Below, one piece after another: positions 1-10,584 of a stretch of DNA of 64,000 bases (positions are counted from its first letter, which is position 1; the number at the start of each line of letters is the position of its first letter). The stretch lies in NCBI GenBank assembly GCA_963969495.1, contig OZ018333.1:85196732-85260731 (forward strand). Direction: 5' to 3'. The notes beneath the pieces are model-generated. The model saw nothing but the letters and a program-made list of their open reading frames with translations, ran no database searches and was not told the origin of the DNA. The position numbers were made by a program, and so were the translations under genes. Origin of the DNA: Ceratothoa steindachneri (taxonomy: Eukaryota > Arthropoda > Malacostraca > Isopoda > Cymothoidae).

Positions 1-239
1 TCGGCTCCTTCGCCCACACCCAGTGCTAGCTAGACCTGGTGGATCCCCCAAATGAGGGACTCTGCCTAAGAATCCCCGCCTGCCTAAGGTTTCGAGGTGG
101 AAGGAATTAAAAGTCTCGCATGCCGACCCCGGCCTTCCCCGATAAGTCCTCTAAGGCGAAAGCGCCCAGAGTTCTGCCTCTGGGAAGCGTACAACCATTC
201 TCGTGAGGGTCTTCTCCTAGAAGAGGGCACCCGCATCCC

Positions 240-3200
240 CTCCGACTTAGGCCTGGAGGGCATATTCCTTTAGTGGAATTTCCACGCGCTCCAGACCAAC
301 TGGGACGAACTGCGGATGCTCGTCTCCTCCTGTTTTCCTTTATTTATCTTTTTGCAGGAGACCATGCTGGGCGCGTGCCCCCAACCCACCCGCCAAGGTT
401 AGAAGTTTTTTTTTCACCCCACCACGAGGCGATGAGGCCGGGCAGGACGATGTGCTATTTACACCCAGCATGATGTCTCAGTTCTTCTCTTCGCTTTAGA
501 CACCTCTCAGCCATTAGCTGTGCAGCATCACCTGAATATGAGGTATACTGTTATTTCTGTGTACATTCCACCGTCAGCCGACTTCGAGCATGGGACTTCC
601 ACGCGTTGTGGCGCGGTGCCAACGCTCTTTCTCTTGCTTGGAGATCTGAATGGTAGACACCCCCTCTGGGGGAGACCTCTCGATTAGTCCGAGGGGTCAA
701 GTCCTTGGAGACCTAATCGACTAGCTGGGGATGGGTGTCCTAAATGTGGATGAGTTTACGTTTCACTGCCCAAGATCTGCTTCATTTTCCTTCCTCAATT
801 TATATTTGTGCTCTCCGGTGGCCTGATTTTGGGTTTGGAGTAGTCGACGAACTCCATGGTAGTGATCACTTTCCTATTAAAAATATCTTTTTCCGGGCCG
901 CTTCCCCTGGCGCGGGCGCGGTGGTCCACGTTTCAAGAAATGACTGATTACTCTGTCTCAATCGAAAGTAGTTTTGGTGGCTGGATGAGGCCTATGAATT
1001 CTTCATTGGCAACCTTGTAGCGGCCGAAAATCTATTCTCTAACTCCCAATCGATCCAACCCGCTTCCTACACTAAATTGGACGTGAAAACCCCAGAGAGA
1101 ATGAAACGATTAGATATACAGTCCTGTATTCACCCAAAAAATTTAAAAGAGATAATTAAATTTTCATACAAGAATTCAATTAAAATAATGTGTGCACACA
1201 CAAAAAAAAGGCTAAAATTCCCCAATCAAAGAACAAAATATAAAAAAGCCTACGACGGGTGAAGAGAATTTTTTTACAAGAACACCAATTGGTACTGGGT
1301 CAAACGATGTGCGCGCAAAAAGAGAGGGAAGAAAAAGTGAATGGTACGAAATATTCCAATCAACACCGTACGATGCTTAAAAAAAAATGGGTACGGGGGA
1401 ATCACTCGCAAGTTAGGGCAAGGCTAGCCAAGGCCGTATAGTTCTCGATTCAAGACGAGGTGTGGGGAAACCAGGTGCGGTCGTAGTTTCCAACGAGAGG
1501 TTGTGTAAACCCTCCTATCAGAGCGGGGGTAGAAGCGCTCTCGGCCTCTTTCCAACTTCTGCTAGAAGTTGTCACACGGTTGCGTCCCCACGGTCTCCAA
1601 ACTATATCCAAACTCGGTAAATCTTCTGGACAACCAATGCTCAAGATTCAAAATATTAAATAAATATTAGGCTTTCAACCTATGATTAACTTTAACTCCT
1701 TTTCTCTAAAAAGAGAAAACAAACCAATAAAAAAATTGAAAGAAAAAACAACAAAATTTAAATATCAGTTATTCGCACACACACATACGCTCGCACAAAG
1801 GGAGGGAGAGGGTATTGGAAAAGGAGTGTGAGAATGACCCTACAAACACACTCACATTCGCTCCACCACAACCTCATCGCCGTAGTCCTAACTACTATTC
1901 CTATAACGTCCTGCCGTTTTGCACGCCGACCGCTTCCGTGGTAGTCAGCCGAGTATGAGAGGGCCATCAAACAGAAGCGTTATGCCTACATTCTCTTTAA
2001 GCGACGCCCGAACGATTTCACTGTCGGTGAATTTCGTCGAGCTAGTGATAGGTTCCGGGATATTTCGAAAAACGCCCGTCGTTCTTCTTGGCTGGCATAG
2101 GTGTCTTCACCTAACGGGAAGCCCCCTCTAGCAGAGGTTTGAAAGCGAGTCAAAAGGATTTGGGCCAAGTTCTCGCAGGACCCCTCTCCCGTTCTCCAGA
2201 AGAATGGGACCGCAATCTCGGACATAGCGTACATGGCGGAATCATTTGCGACTGCTTTCTCCGCATTTTATGTGCGCTGTGAGGTCGGAGAACGGCGCGA
2301 CTTGACTTTACCTCCATGCGATACGGTATCATGGAGACTATCCACACAATCTGAGCGAGGGGGCGCCTCCTAATCTATAAGAATTTTGGCGAGATCGTCG
2401 TTTCCACGTACGGGACGGGGGGAACCTTAAGCGGGCCAATAGAGCAGGAAGATGCTGTACCGCAGAGAATTGTCTCAGTGTCACACTCTACCCTGAGCAT
2501 TAACGGCATCACCTCGGTGCTGCCGGAAGATGTTCTCACTACGCCCTGCGTGGTCAATCTTTCGATGTCTTTAGGCGCGGCCCAGCTGGTAACTTTGGAG
2601 CGTCGACCCCACCAAGGATTTAAACCACGTCTCTCGTTTTTCCTAAACGCACAGGCTTCAGCTTCCCTTGGCCAAGACTAAGCTGGTGCATTTCTGCCGT
2701 CATCCATAGCTCCACCCTGCCCCAGACTTCTTTCTAAATGTGGTGCGCCTGAAAGTGGTTGACTCGCACCGTTCCGTTGTCCTGTATTTGCCCGATGCCT
2801 CACCTGGAATATTCATATTAGCAGCCTTAGAGGGTCTCTTATCCGCGCCATGGATTTTCTTCGTTCCGTGACATTCAAAGCCTGGGACTCTGATAATGCT
2901 ACTGCCCTATTTTTTTATCGATCCTTTATTTGTTCGAAGCTCTAGTACCGATGCGAATTTACCCATCCGCAGTCAAGAGTGTATTGTGAATGGTGGACTT
3001 GATCCATCATACCACCCGTCCCTCAGTTATAGCCTACTTGTCGATGGTGGGGAGATGCTACTCTCTCTCTGCGCCGCGCACAGCTCATTATTCGCCTGTA
3101 CACCCGAGCCCGGCGCCTCCCTCCACAACTCCCAATGCTGCATCCCTAGCTGTTCTCAACTGTGCCTATGCTGCCGAGAGAAGCGGTCATACCCAAAGCC

Positions 3201-4075
3201 CTTTGGGTTAAGGTCTGGGAAACTCCTTCGAAAGCTCGTTATCGCTATCGGGCCGGTAGCGCCCCCGGTTCTACCCAGACGCCACCCTGCAGGTCTGAAA
3301 ATTTTGCATCTGTACTTTATAGAGCGCACTCCGTGCAACGGCTGGTACCATGTCAGTGTATACGCATGCTTCCAAATCCATATGTGTTCGGTTTGCACGC
3401 CTTTTCCCTCTGTTTGAAGTCAGCAGTGCTCTGCCAGGTGCTGCATGTCTTCATGGCGGAGCTGGTTGCAATACACGGCTCGGTAGGGGAGATATTGCGA
3501 CGTGTCTTGTTTAGAGACTAGATTGTGATTTATAGCGACTCACAAAGCGCTCTCGGGGCATTGGAATCTCCGCATCCCCTGGTTCGCGATATCCGTGACG
3601 TCGGGTTTTGGCGAACCGGGTCGATGTCGAGATTATCTTCTGCTGGATTCTGCACATGTAGGAATTGCGGGGAGTGAGAGCGTCAGACAGTCCGTGAAGA
3701 CTAGATGACAATACCAGCGTTTTGCTCTTCCGGACACTGGTTGCATGGCTGGAATACAGGCTGTTTGGCAAAGAAGATGGGAGACGGTTGAGGAAAACTT
3801 AGAGTTGCGTGCGAATGTTTCCATGGACCTACCACCTAATTCCGAGGCTGCTTAAGATTGCTTTCTGTCGTCTCCGAATTTGACATACTCTCGGGAGGAC
3901 CGTCATTTGATGGAGCGCTCGCCTGCTCCTTATTGTGACGACTTCGTTGTCCACAGACTTCGGCACATTCTTACTTAATGTCCCCGTCTGAGTGATCGCG
4001 CACGTTACCTGTCTCAGCATTTGGACGAGCGCGGTGGCTACCCGTCGTCCCTTGTAATCAGGATTGTTTCGTGCA
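240..4075 (+). pseudogene. LINE ORF2 remnant (endonuclease, RT, RNase H) of copy A
   Basis: ORF2 of this family would nick the target and reverse-transcribe the element RNA. Visible here are an endonuclease block with a degraded GDLNG motif near 640 and GSDHFPI near 865, then the RT. At the catalytic box the usual YVDD reads CVVN (about 2,545-2,560), so polymerase activity is lost. The RNase H segment keeps the IYSDSQSALGA stretch near 3,535. Several frameshifts split the frame. No intact product is possible. Confidence 0.8.
1031..1868. other. Unclassified AT-rich insertion inside LINE copy A
   Basis: About 840 bp separates two adjacent parts of the same LINE ORF2. The sequence CAACCT occurs at both edges (about 1,010-1,015 and 1,872-1,877), compatible with a short target duplication. 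I recognise no transposase, RT, terminal repeat or LTR in it. It has A-rich runs near 1,120-1,260 and 1,380, and a purine/pyrimidine-biased stretch near 1,700-1,760. It is probably a non-autonomous or degraded element. Confidence 0.45.
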
Positions 4076-4290
4076 CACAGACTTGCGCATCCTATATGAC
4101 TTTTTGAATGAAGCTAGCCTCCATTTTGTTATAGGCCGCATGTTACTGCGCCTGGGCGGAGGTGGGCCTATCCCCGACTCTAGAGCGCATTTACTTGTTT
4201 CTTTTGTTTTTATTTGTTTTAGCTTTTGTCTTGTCCCTGTTACATTTTTTTTTAATATAGCCTACGATAAGGCTTTCCGTTAAATACTGC

Positions 4291-5635
4291 AACCTTTTCC
4301 GTAGTAGCCAGCCGCGAGATGGTCTCTCTAACCCATTAGTCGCCCGGCTTTTTTGCTCGAACTCACCCTCTGCAAAATTATAAATGGTACATGCTATCGA
4401 AAATAATTAAAATAAAATATTTAAATCCTATCCTATAAATCAAATAATATAGCATTTTAATTGAAAATAATCATTCTATTGATATGATTAAAAAATATTA
4501 ATAACCTTCTACCTATTTATAATTATCATTGATAATTCCCAGTTACACAAATTTTCATCAACACTCATGGTTGTTTTATGCTTTTTAAATTAGTTACGCT
4601 TTAAAACCTATATCTAATTATAGAAAACAATGCTTCCCTTCATAGCATACTATTTTATATCTTAAATTATATGAAAATTTTGCTCAGGGCATATTCTTTA
4701 CCTATAAAACTGTATTTTCCTGACAAAATAGGCTTTCTGGTTTGTGTGCTTTCAATAACATACTAACTTAAGGCATTTCCTCGTTTTGATTGGATGATAA
4801 ATGAAAAACATAAGTGTATTTAACTAAAAAAAAAGGAAGAGTCATCAAAAACTGCGTGTTTACACAGATGTGAATAATAAATCAGCCTCTTTTCGCCATC
4901 ATGTTGTGGTGAGGCCTAGAACGGAGTCAAGTTACTCTCATTCATAAATCTCGGTTTACAAACAAAGAAGGCCTGACCTAAGCCATTTATGTATTTTAAT
5001 TAGATGCTCAATCACTAACATAAGAGTTTGAAAGAAAAATCTACAAATTATCATAATTATCAGGGCAAATACGAGTCTATACGTGAAAGGTCACAAAAGG
5101 ACCTCGTACGATTATGTAGCACTGAAGTGAGGACTTATACATGCCCTCGGGCGACTGCTGGGTTAAATTAAAAAAAAAATCATGCCCTCACTGGCACCCG
5201 CCAACATAGTGCTCTTGAATAAAATAAAAAAAAAATCCCATTCTCTTACCAAATCAATACATAAGGATCAAATTCGTGCGGCAATTTGGGTGCAGCAGCG
5301 GTGTATCACAATTATCTCTGGAGCTAAACTTGCCTAAGCAATCCTCTTTTTAACTGTTGAATTTTTACTTTTCACAATTTTATTATTTATACTGATTATA
5401 TAACTTTTTGAATAACTACATTCTTTCTGCTCTTCTTATCCCCTTGTCCAAGAAATTCGTGGGTGTCTGATGCGGAATGCCTCAAGATATAAGATCACTT
5501 TTCATTGAGGTCATTGTCAGATGGGAGTCCTAAGGAATGAATTTGGGATGGGTGGGGTCCCTACCCTTTCTTATTGCAAGAATGTTCTCTTGTACACCAG
5601 AAAGATTGTAAAATAACTAATTGTTTCTTTTTCAG
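4291..5635 (+). other. AT-rich DNA and probable intron upstream of the zinc-finger exon
   Basis: No coding sequence is seen from 4,291 to about 4,850. From about 5,160 to 5,530 the sequence matches, in reverse complement, the DNA just upstream of the second zinc-finger locus (28,865-29,215). Shared stretches include one around the CAGCAGCGGTGTATC motif (5,292-5,306) and one around GGGTGTCTGATGCGGAATGC (5,461-5,480). The region ends in a strong acceptor, TTGTTTCTTTTTCAG, at 5,621-5,635. I infer a 5' intron belonging to the zinc-finger gene and shared by its paralogue. Confidence 0.65.
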
Positions 5636-5638
5636 GCG

Positions 5639-7231
5639 ATGAAATTGCGTTCATCCAGTAACATTAAGGTTAGTCCACAAGTTAGTGGTATTTTATCATC
5701 GCCACCTCGAACCCTTGAGTATGACCCAAACTGGACTACTGGTATATATTCAAGATCTGAAAGCCCAGGAAAATGCACCGAAAACAACTCCAAACCCTCC
5801 CAGTCAACACACATAAATTCACATGCGCTGCGTCAAGCAAGAATGAATAAGAAAATATATAAATGCTACTCCTGTCCTTATCAGACTGCACAGAAGGAAG
5901 CTTTAAGTATACATTTAAGAACCCACCCTGGTGAGAAGCCATTCAAATGTATCATTTGCCTTTATCAAACTGCAAGGAAAGATGAACTTAAAAGCCATTC
6001 ATATACTCACTCTGGTGAAAAGCCGTTCAAATGCGATCTTTGCCCATATCAAGGTGCAAGGAAACGTGACATTAAGGTGCATATGCGCACTCACACTGGC
6101 GAAAGGCCTTTCAAATGCAGTCTTTGCCCTTATCAAGCTGCAAGGAAACCTGTCATTAAGCGGCATATGCGTACTCACACTGGCGAAAAGCCTTTCAAAT
6201 GCAGCCTTTGCCCTTATCAGGCCGCAACGAAGGGTCGGCTTAAAAACCATTTATATACCCACACTGGCGAGAAATCTTTCAAATGCCTGGTTTGCCCTTA
6301 TCAGGCCGCAACAAAAGGTCGGCTTAAAAACCATTCATATACACACACTGACGACAAGCCTTTCAAATGCACCTTTTGCCCTTATCAGGCCGCAACTAAA
6401 CGTCATCTTAAAAACCATTTATATACGCACACTGGCGAGAAGTCTTTCAAATGCCACCTTTGCCCTTATCAGGCCGCAACGAAAGGTCGCCTTAAAAGCC
6501 ATTCATATACACACACTGACGACAAACCTTTCAAATGCAGCCTTTGCCCTTATCAGACCGTAACGAAATATCAGCTTAAAAAACATTCATATACGCACAC
6601 AGCTGAGAAGCCTTTCAAATGCGACATTTGCCCTCATCAGGCTGCAGGAAAAAAGGAAATTAAGCTGCATATGCGTACTCACACTGGTGAAAGGCCTTTC
6701 AAATGTAGTTTCTGCCCTTATCAAGCTGCAAGGAAACCTGACATTAAGCTGCATATGCGTACTCATACTGGCGACAAGCCTTTCAAATGCAGCATTTGCC
6801 CTTATCAGGCCACAACGAAATGTCGGATTAAAAACCATTCATATACACACATTGGGGAGAAGTCATTCAAATGCAGACTTTGCCCTTATCAGGCTGCAAG
6901 AAAGGATGATATTAAGCTTCATATGCGCACTCACACTGGCGAAAGGCTTTTCAAATGCAGCCTTTGCCCTTATCAGGCCGCAATGAAACATCTGCTTAAA
7001 AGCCATTTATATACGCACACTGGTGAGAAGCCTTTCAAATGTAGCGTCTGCCCTTATCAAGCTGCAAGGAAACCTGATATTAAGGTGCATATGCGTACTC
7101 ACACTGGTGAAAAGCCTTTCAAATGCATCCTGTGCCATTATCAGGCCGCAACGAAAGGTCAGCTTAAAAAACATTCATATACACACACTGGCCAGAAGCC
7201 TTTCCCTATATCAGAATGCGAGAAAAGATAA
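5639..7231 (+). CDS. 16-finger C2H2 zinc-finger protein
   Basis: Probable nuclear DNA-binding protein of about 530 residues. It has a roughly 75-residue N-terminal region without recognised domains, followed by 16 C2H2 fingers (C-x2-C-x12-H-x3-H) at exact 28-residue spacing with TGEKPFKC-type linkers. Fingers fall into two subtypes by their second half: RTH type (CPYQAARK..IK.HMRTH; fingers 1, 3, 4, 10, 11, 13, 15) and YTH type (CPYQAATK..LK.H(L/S)YTH; the rest). A splice acceptor ends at 5,635 and the first ATG is at 5,639, so the coding region may be one exon behind a 5' UTR intron. No KRAB, BTB or ZAD domain is present. The frame ends with a truncated 17th finger after a frameshift near 7,208. 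Target DNA is unknown. The array is intact enough to be functional. Confidence 0.8.
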   Translation: MKLRSSSNIKVSPQVSGILSSPPRTLEYDPNWTTGIYSRSESPGKCTENNSKPSQSTHINSHALRQARMNKKIYKCYSCPYQTAQKEALSIHLRTHPGEKPFKCIICLYQTARKDELKSHSYTHSGEKPFKCDLCPYQGARKRDIKVHMRTHTGERPFKCSLCPYQAARKPVIKRHMRTHTGEKPFKCSLCPYQAATKGRLKNHLYTHTGEKSFKCLVCPYQAATKGRLKNHSYTHTDDKPFKCTFCPYQAATKRHLKNHLYTHTGEKSFKCHLCPYQAATKGRLKSHSYTHTDDKPFKCSLCPYQTVTKYQLKKHSYTHTAEKPFKCDICPHQAAGKKEIKLHMRTHTGERPFKCSFCPYQAARKPDIKLHMRTHTGDKPFKCSICPYQATTKCRIKNHSYTHIGEKSFKCRLCPYQAARKDDIKLHMRTHTGERLFKCSLCPYQAAMKHLLKSHLYTHTGEKPFKCSVCPYQAARKPDIKVHMRTHTGEKPFKCILCHYQAATKGQLKKHSYTHTGQKPFPISECEKR

Positions 7232-7600
7232 TATTAAGCTGCATATGCGCACTCACACTGGCGAAAGGCCTTTCAAATGCAGTTTTTGCCCTTAGCAGAC
7301 CGCAACGAAATGTCATCTTAAAAACCATTCATATACGTACACTGGGGAGAAGCCTTTCAAATGCGACATTTGCCCTTATCAGGCTGCAACGAAATATAAT
7401 AAGAAACATTCAATTTCTCATACGTGAGAAAACTTTCAAATGCAACTTTTGCCTTTATCAATCTTCAAGGAAAGGTCAGCCTAACAGCCATTCATGTACT
7501 CAGACAAGCGAGAAGCTTCAAGGAAAGGTCAGCCTAACAGCCATTCATGTACTCAGACAAGCGAGTAGTCTTTCAAATACCGACCTTGCCCTTACCTGGT
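7205..7600 (+). pseudogene. Decayed tail of the zinc-finger array
   Basis: Beyond the end of the open frame, three to four further finger units remain recognisable in shifted frames (ARKDNIKLHMRTHTGERPFKC; TATKCHLKNHSYTYTGEKPFKC). A 15-nt loss plus a 1-nt gain near 7,205-7,215 changes frame, and a TAG follows at about 7,293. A small deletion and further stops follow. The ancestral array therefore had about 20 fingers, and the present gene is C-terminally shortened. Confidence 0.7.
7463..7565 (+). repeat. Exact 50-bp tandem duplication in the zinc-finger tail
   Basis: The 50 bp at 7,463-7,512 recur without mismatch at 7,516-7,565, separated by AAG (period 53). The unit covers parts of two fingers but is not a multiple of the 84-bp finger period. 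It is therefore a recent local duplication, not normal array expansion. Confidence 0.85.
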
Positions 7601-7664
7601 GAATCCTGGCTATTTAGGGTGCACATCGTCTATCATTATGCGATGCTAAGTACTTGCTCATTGT

Positions 7665-7960
7665 GCTGCATGGGAATTGCCGCGGACTCCGTACTAACTT
7701 TGAATAGCTCCGGAGCCTCATCGTCTCGTTAAGTATCCTTTTGTAGGAGACCATGCCAGGCGCGTTACCCCTTCTCACCCTCACAAGGTACAAGTTTTTG
7801 CAACCCGACCACCACGCGAAGAAGGATGCGCCATTTAAACTTTGATCAGAGGTACAGTATGGTTGCCGATGCCATATATTATACCTGGGGCTTTGAATGG
7901 TAGCCACCATCTCTAGGGAGACTACTTGATTGGGAAGGACCCATTGAGGTCTCGGCTTTC
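7665..7960 (+). mobile_element. LINE endonuclease fragment of the I/Jockey-type family
   Basis: A 300-bp piece starting with GGAATTGCCGCGGACTCCG, which matches the start of ORF2 in the other copies. It continues through the segment corresponding to FLQETMLGA and ends in the GDLNG-like region near 7,900-7,950. It is truncated on both sides and heavily mutated. Confidence 0.65.
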
Positions 7961-8639
7961 CTATGCTTAGGGTTGCTACTGATTTTCCATAGGGATTTGT
8001 TTACCTTTGTCAATTTTACTTGTCCTTCTTTTGATAATCTCTCATTACTCTTTTTACTTATTTCACTTCGTATTTTTACAAAATAAAAAGTGATGGATAG
8101 AGAAAAAAGGACTTTTAATTACCTTAGGCTCCTAATGGACCACAACCACCTCCAACGTGGAGGAAGGAGATGAAGCGCTCTGTAAGATTGCTACAACCGA
8201 CCACACTCACCAGACAATTAAGGAGGGGAAGGGGGGGCTTGAAGTGTGCCGAAGAGAGGAGATTTTCAACGAATCTGTAAGGGGCGGGGTTCTTGAAGAT
8301 CACGGGTGCAGGAAGGCAAACTTGGATGATGTTGGGGCCTAGAGGGCACACTATTTTTAGTCTTCAAGGATCGCCTAAAATTCTCTTGCGTAGTCAATGG
8401 AGAGGGGCTTGATGTACCTGTGGAGGTTTCTTGAAAACGCATCGGGAGGTGGAAAGGGTGACCTCCGCTCTTCATCTTACCAGGGAAGGAGAGACGACAA
8501 ACCGTCATATTGGCCGCTGAGTTGTGAACGGGGTTAATGGCGGTAATGGACTGGTGTGTCGTTACCAACTAACCTGACTTGTGAAGCCAAAGGGAAAGTC
8601 AAAAGAACAAAATAAGGAGAGGAAAGTGTATTATTTGTA
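7961..8639. other. No recognised gene; possibly the 3' part of the LRR locus
   Basis: No transposon motif is seen. On the - strand, partly open frames continue from the LRR pseudogene upstream (8,640-9,030), so this may be its last exon or 3' UTR. I found no domain in it. Confidence 0.3.
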
Positions 8640-9030
8640 ACCATGGAAGATTTTCACCCCTGAAATGATAAGGTGTGAAACATCATTGAGAATCCCGTTT
8701 AGATCCATCCGCCTCTCACGTTGGTAACCAAGAGTGATTTTATAGAGTCAACCACCATCTACTAGGAGGGGGCTTGAATGGAGACATTTGAGGTGACTTT
8801 CATGGAGGTCATACCTTTCACAATATTTTAATTTATATTCAATATATTCGTGGCATTTATAATTATGGTGGGAATTGATGAATTTCTCCGCAAAATTAGA
8901 ATCGACACCAGAATAACCGTCGAGGTCAAGATAGGTCAATCCAGGAAGGTAATTTGAAGGTCGCCAATAAGAGGAGATGAATCTAAGTATGGAAAATAAA
9001 GCTTAAGTACTCTTATGCCACTGGCTGAGG
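8640..9030 (-). pseudogene. Leucine-rich-repeat (possibly F-box/LRR) pseudogene, copy 2
   Basis: On the - strand the sequence encodes RVLKLYFPYLDSSPLIGDL, then, after a 1-nt deletion near 8,960, NYLPGLTYLDLDGYSGV, and further on KCHEYIEYKLKYCERYDLHE. Leucine spacing and PxLxxLxLxxY-type segments are LRR-like. It is clearly related to the + strand sequence at 22,690-23,200, which reads RVLKLYLPDLY*SPLISD, NYLPELIYVELDNY and KCH*YIKLK. The 5' part (further LRRs) is missing beyond about 9,030. F-box membership is a guess; no F-box is seen. Confidence 0.6.
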
Positions 9031-9689
9031 CTAATTCCAACACAAAAAAAGTTCAGCCGTCACTTTGCTTTGTTGTTAGCACCTGACTTGGAACTAGGGA
9101 AGTCTCTTTGGGTTCGGGCGAGCCTTTCAACTCTGTGTCTCCCACATGGAAGATGAGCCCTATAAATATCCGAGGCTCCCTCCTGCAGGGGTGGGGAAAA
9201 CAGCACTACTCTCGAATGGCCTCGAATCTTCACGTCGATGTGATTTTAACCCGTGTAAAGGTGGTACGTGGTGGACGCGGTTCGAGGCTACCGCGTGTGG
9301 AAAAGGGCGGGGGGGCTTACCAATTTAAGCCTAACCAACTTCTAGAATCTTATCCAGCGCAAGGACATTACTTCCGCGCTGGAAAAGAAATTCCACGTCG
9401 AATTCCCCCACATATCTTCAACCGAAAGATGATGCTTTACAGAGCAGTTGCGTAGGAAAGGATCATCCTAACCCATCAAACTAGAATTATCAAAGGTCTA
9501 GGGAAATTCTGACCTGCTACGCCAGGTGTACACACACAAAAAAAACGTTAATCTGAGCTCAGCGGGGAATTTACGGACATAAGCCTTAAACGGGGCAATT
9601 CTAGAGACAATTTAACTAGCACAATTTTAAACAAAAAAAAATCACAGGAGAACATTGGCGACATTTCAGCGGAACCCCCAAAAAGGATA
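9031..9689. other. Unassigned; may include the 3' LTR of the gypsy remnant
   Basis: No coding match. Reading leftward from the gypsy integrase end, a G-rich stretch (TTTTTGGGGGTT on the - strand, near 9,680) is followed by TGTCGCC near 9,663. This would fit a polypurine tract and LTR start. No second LTR remains in the window, so the boundary cannot be confirmed. Confidence 0.3.
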
Positions 9690-9716
9690 CAATTAAATGG
9701 AGGCATAAATATGGGA

Positions 9717-10560
9717 CTAAAGACAAAACAATTTAGCGAACCTAAAAAAAAAAAAATCATAATTAAGAACATTAATGAGATAATATATACAATTCACGTG
9801 GAAAACCTTCGCTCCCGCCGGAGTACGGATGAGGTAATCCACGGGTTCTCTAGCGTCGGGGACGGGGTAGGGTCCCTTCCACTGGCTAAGGAGTTTGTTG
9901 CTTCCCGTGGGAATTAGTACCAGCACCTCCGCGCCGTAATTGAATTTTCGTTCTCGTTACTTAAGGTCAAAGTAGGTCTTATACCTCTCAATAAGTCCTT
10001 CTTCGCGAGATACGACACTTGTTTGTTACCTCGAGTGGACTCACGCTCGAGGGCTTTAGTTTTCTCCCAAAGGGTGGATAGAGTTGCGCACTCACTCTGA
10101 GCGCGGGCAAACTTGTCGCTCCGGAGGGCTTGGAACTCCAGATGGATAGAGGTTTCCAGGGGAACGGGTGCATGGGATTCCAGGGCTGCCTGTGCACGGG
10201 TAATCACGGGCTGGGCCACGGGATAGTCGTGGATTACGGGGTTCTGACCGAACATAACGAAGCAGAACTGGATTGGGGCCGCTACCACTTCGGCCCAACC
10301 GGACATATAGTCACACTCGATGTGACAACGAGTTACTGGGAAACGAGTGGCCCGGTCAAGGTAGTCGTGGACCACCGCAAACTTCTTGTGGTCGGGGCCA
10401 ACAGGGAGGGAGCAGGTCCTCAGAAACTATGATCCAGGTGCACCCGGTGTCACGGACGAGGGTGGATACTCGGCGACCGTTCACAGTTCCGTTCTCGAAT
10501 TTCAATCCACCAGGGTTGTTCTCATTAAAGAGGAAGTTTACCTGATGGACCGGACCTTTG
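9717..10560 (-). pseudogene. gypsy Pol remnant: protease, spacer and integrase end
   Basis: The aspartic protease active-site motif DTGC lies near 10,445-10,455, in a frame overlapping the end of gag. The region 9,960-10,300 encodes the protease-RT spacer typical of this gypsy group (VVAAPIQF, DYPVAQPVITRAQ, YLAKKDLL). The integrase C-terminal GPY/F motif WKGPYPV with YLIRTPAGAKVFHVN follows at 9,780-9,920. The catalytic RT, RNase H and integrase domains are absent. Confidence 0.7.
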
Positions 10561-10584
10561 GCGGGTGAGGGAGGGACCGGGGGT

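Larger units (their letters stand above)
1..4290 (+). mobile_element. Decayed I/Jockey-type LINE copy (copy A), 5' end outside window
   Basis: Non-LTR retrotransposon remnant reading rightward. Order seen: ORF1 C-terminal part (1-235), ORF2 endonuclease (about 240-1,030), an unrelated insertion (about 1,031-1,868), endonuclease-RT linker (1,869-2,310), RT palm and thumb (2,315-3,120), RNase H (about 3,330-3,700), the C-terminal Cys/His region (3,800-4,070) and 3' UTR. Every segment matches the family consensus visible from the better copies at 35,112-41,686, 48,143-54,789 and 57,783-64,000. A deletion near 2,312 joins the linker directly to the RT palm; canonical copies have roughly 600 bp more here. 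Stops and frameshifts are frequent, so this is an old, dead copy. Confidence 0.85.

Noticed and set aside
5931..7602. Long open frames with repeated ALIRPQR-type units overlapping the zinc-finger gene on both strands
   Set aside because: They are frame shadows of the 84-bp finger repeat, which is a multiple of three and therefore keeps alternative frames open. The same is seen at 27,722-28,342.
9161..9168. TATAAATA as a promoter
   Set aside because: It is on the + strand, while the nearby gypsy remnant reads leftward, and no + strand gene follows.
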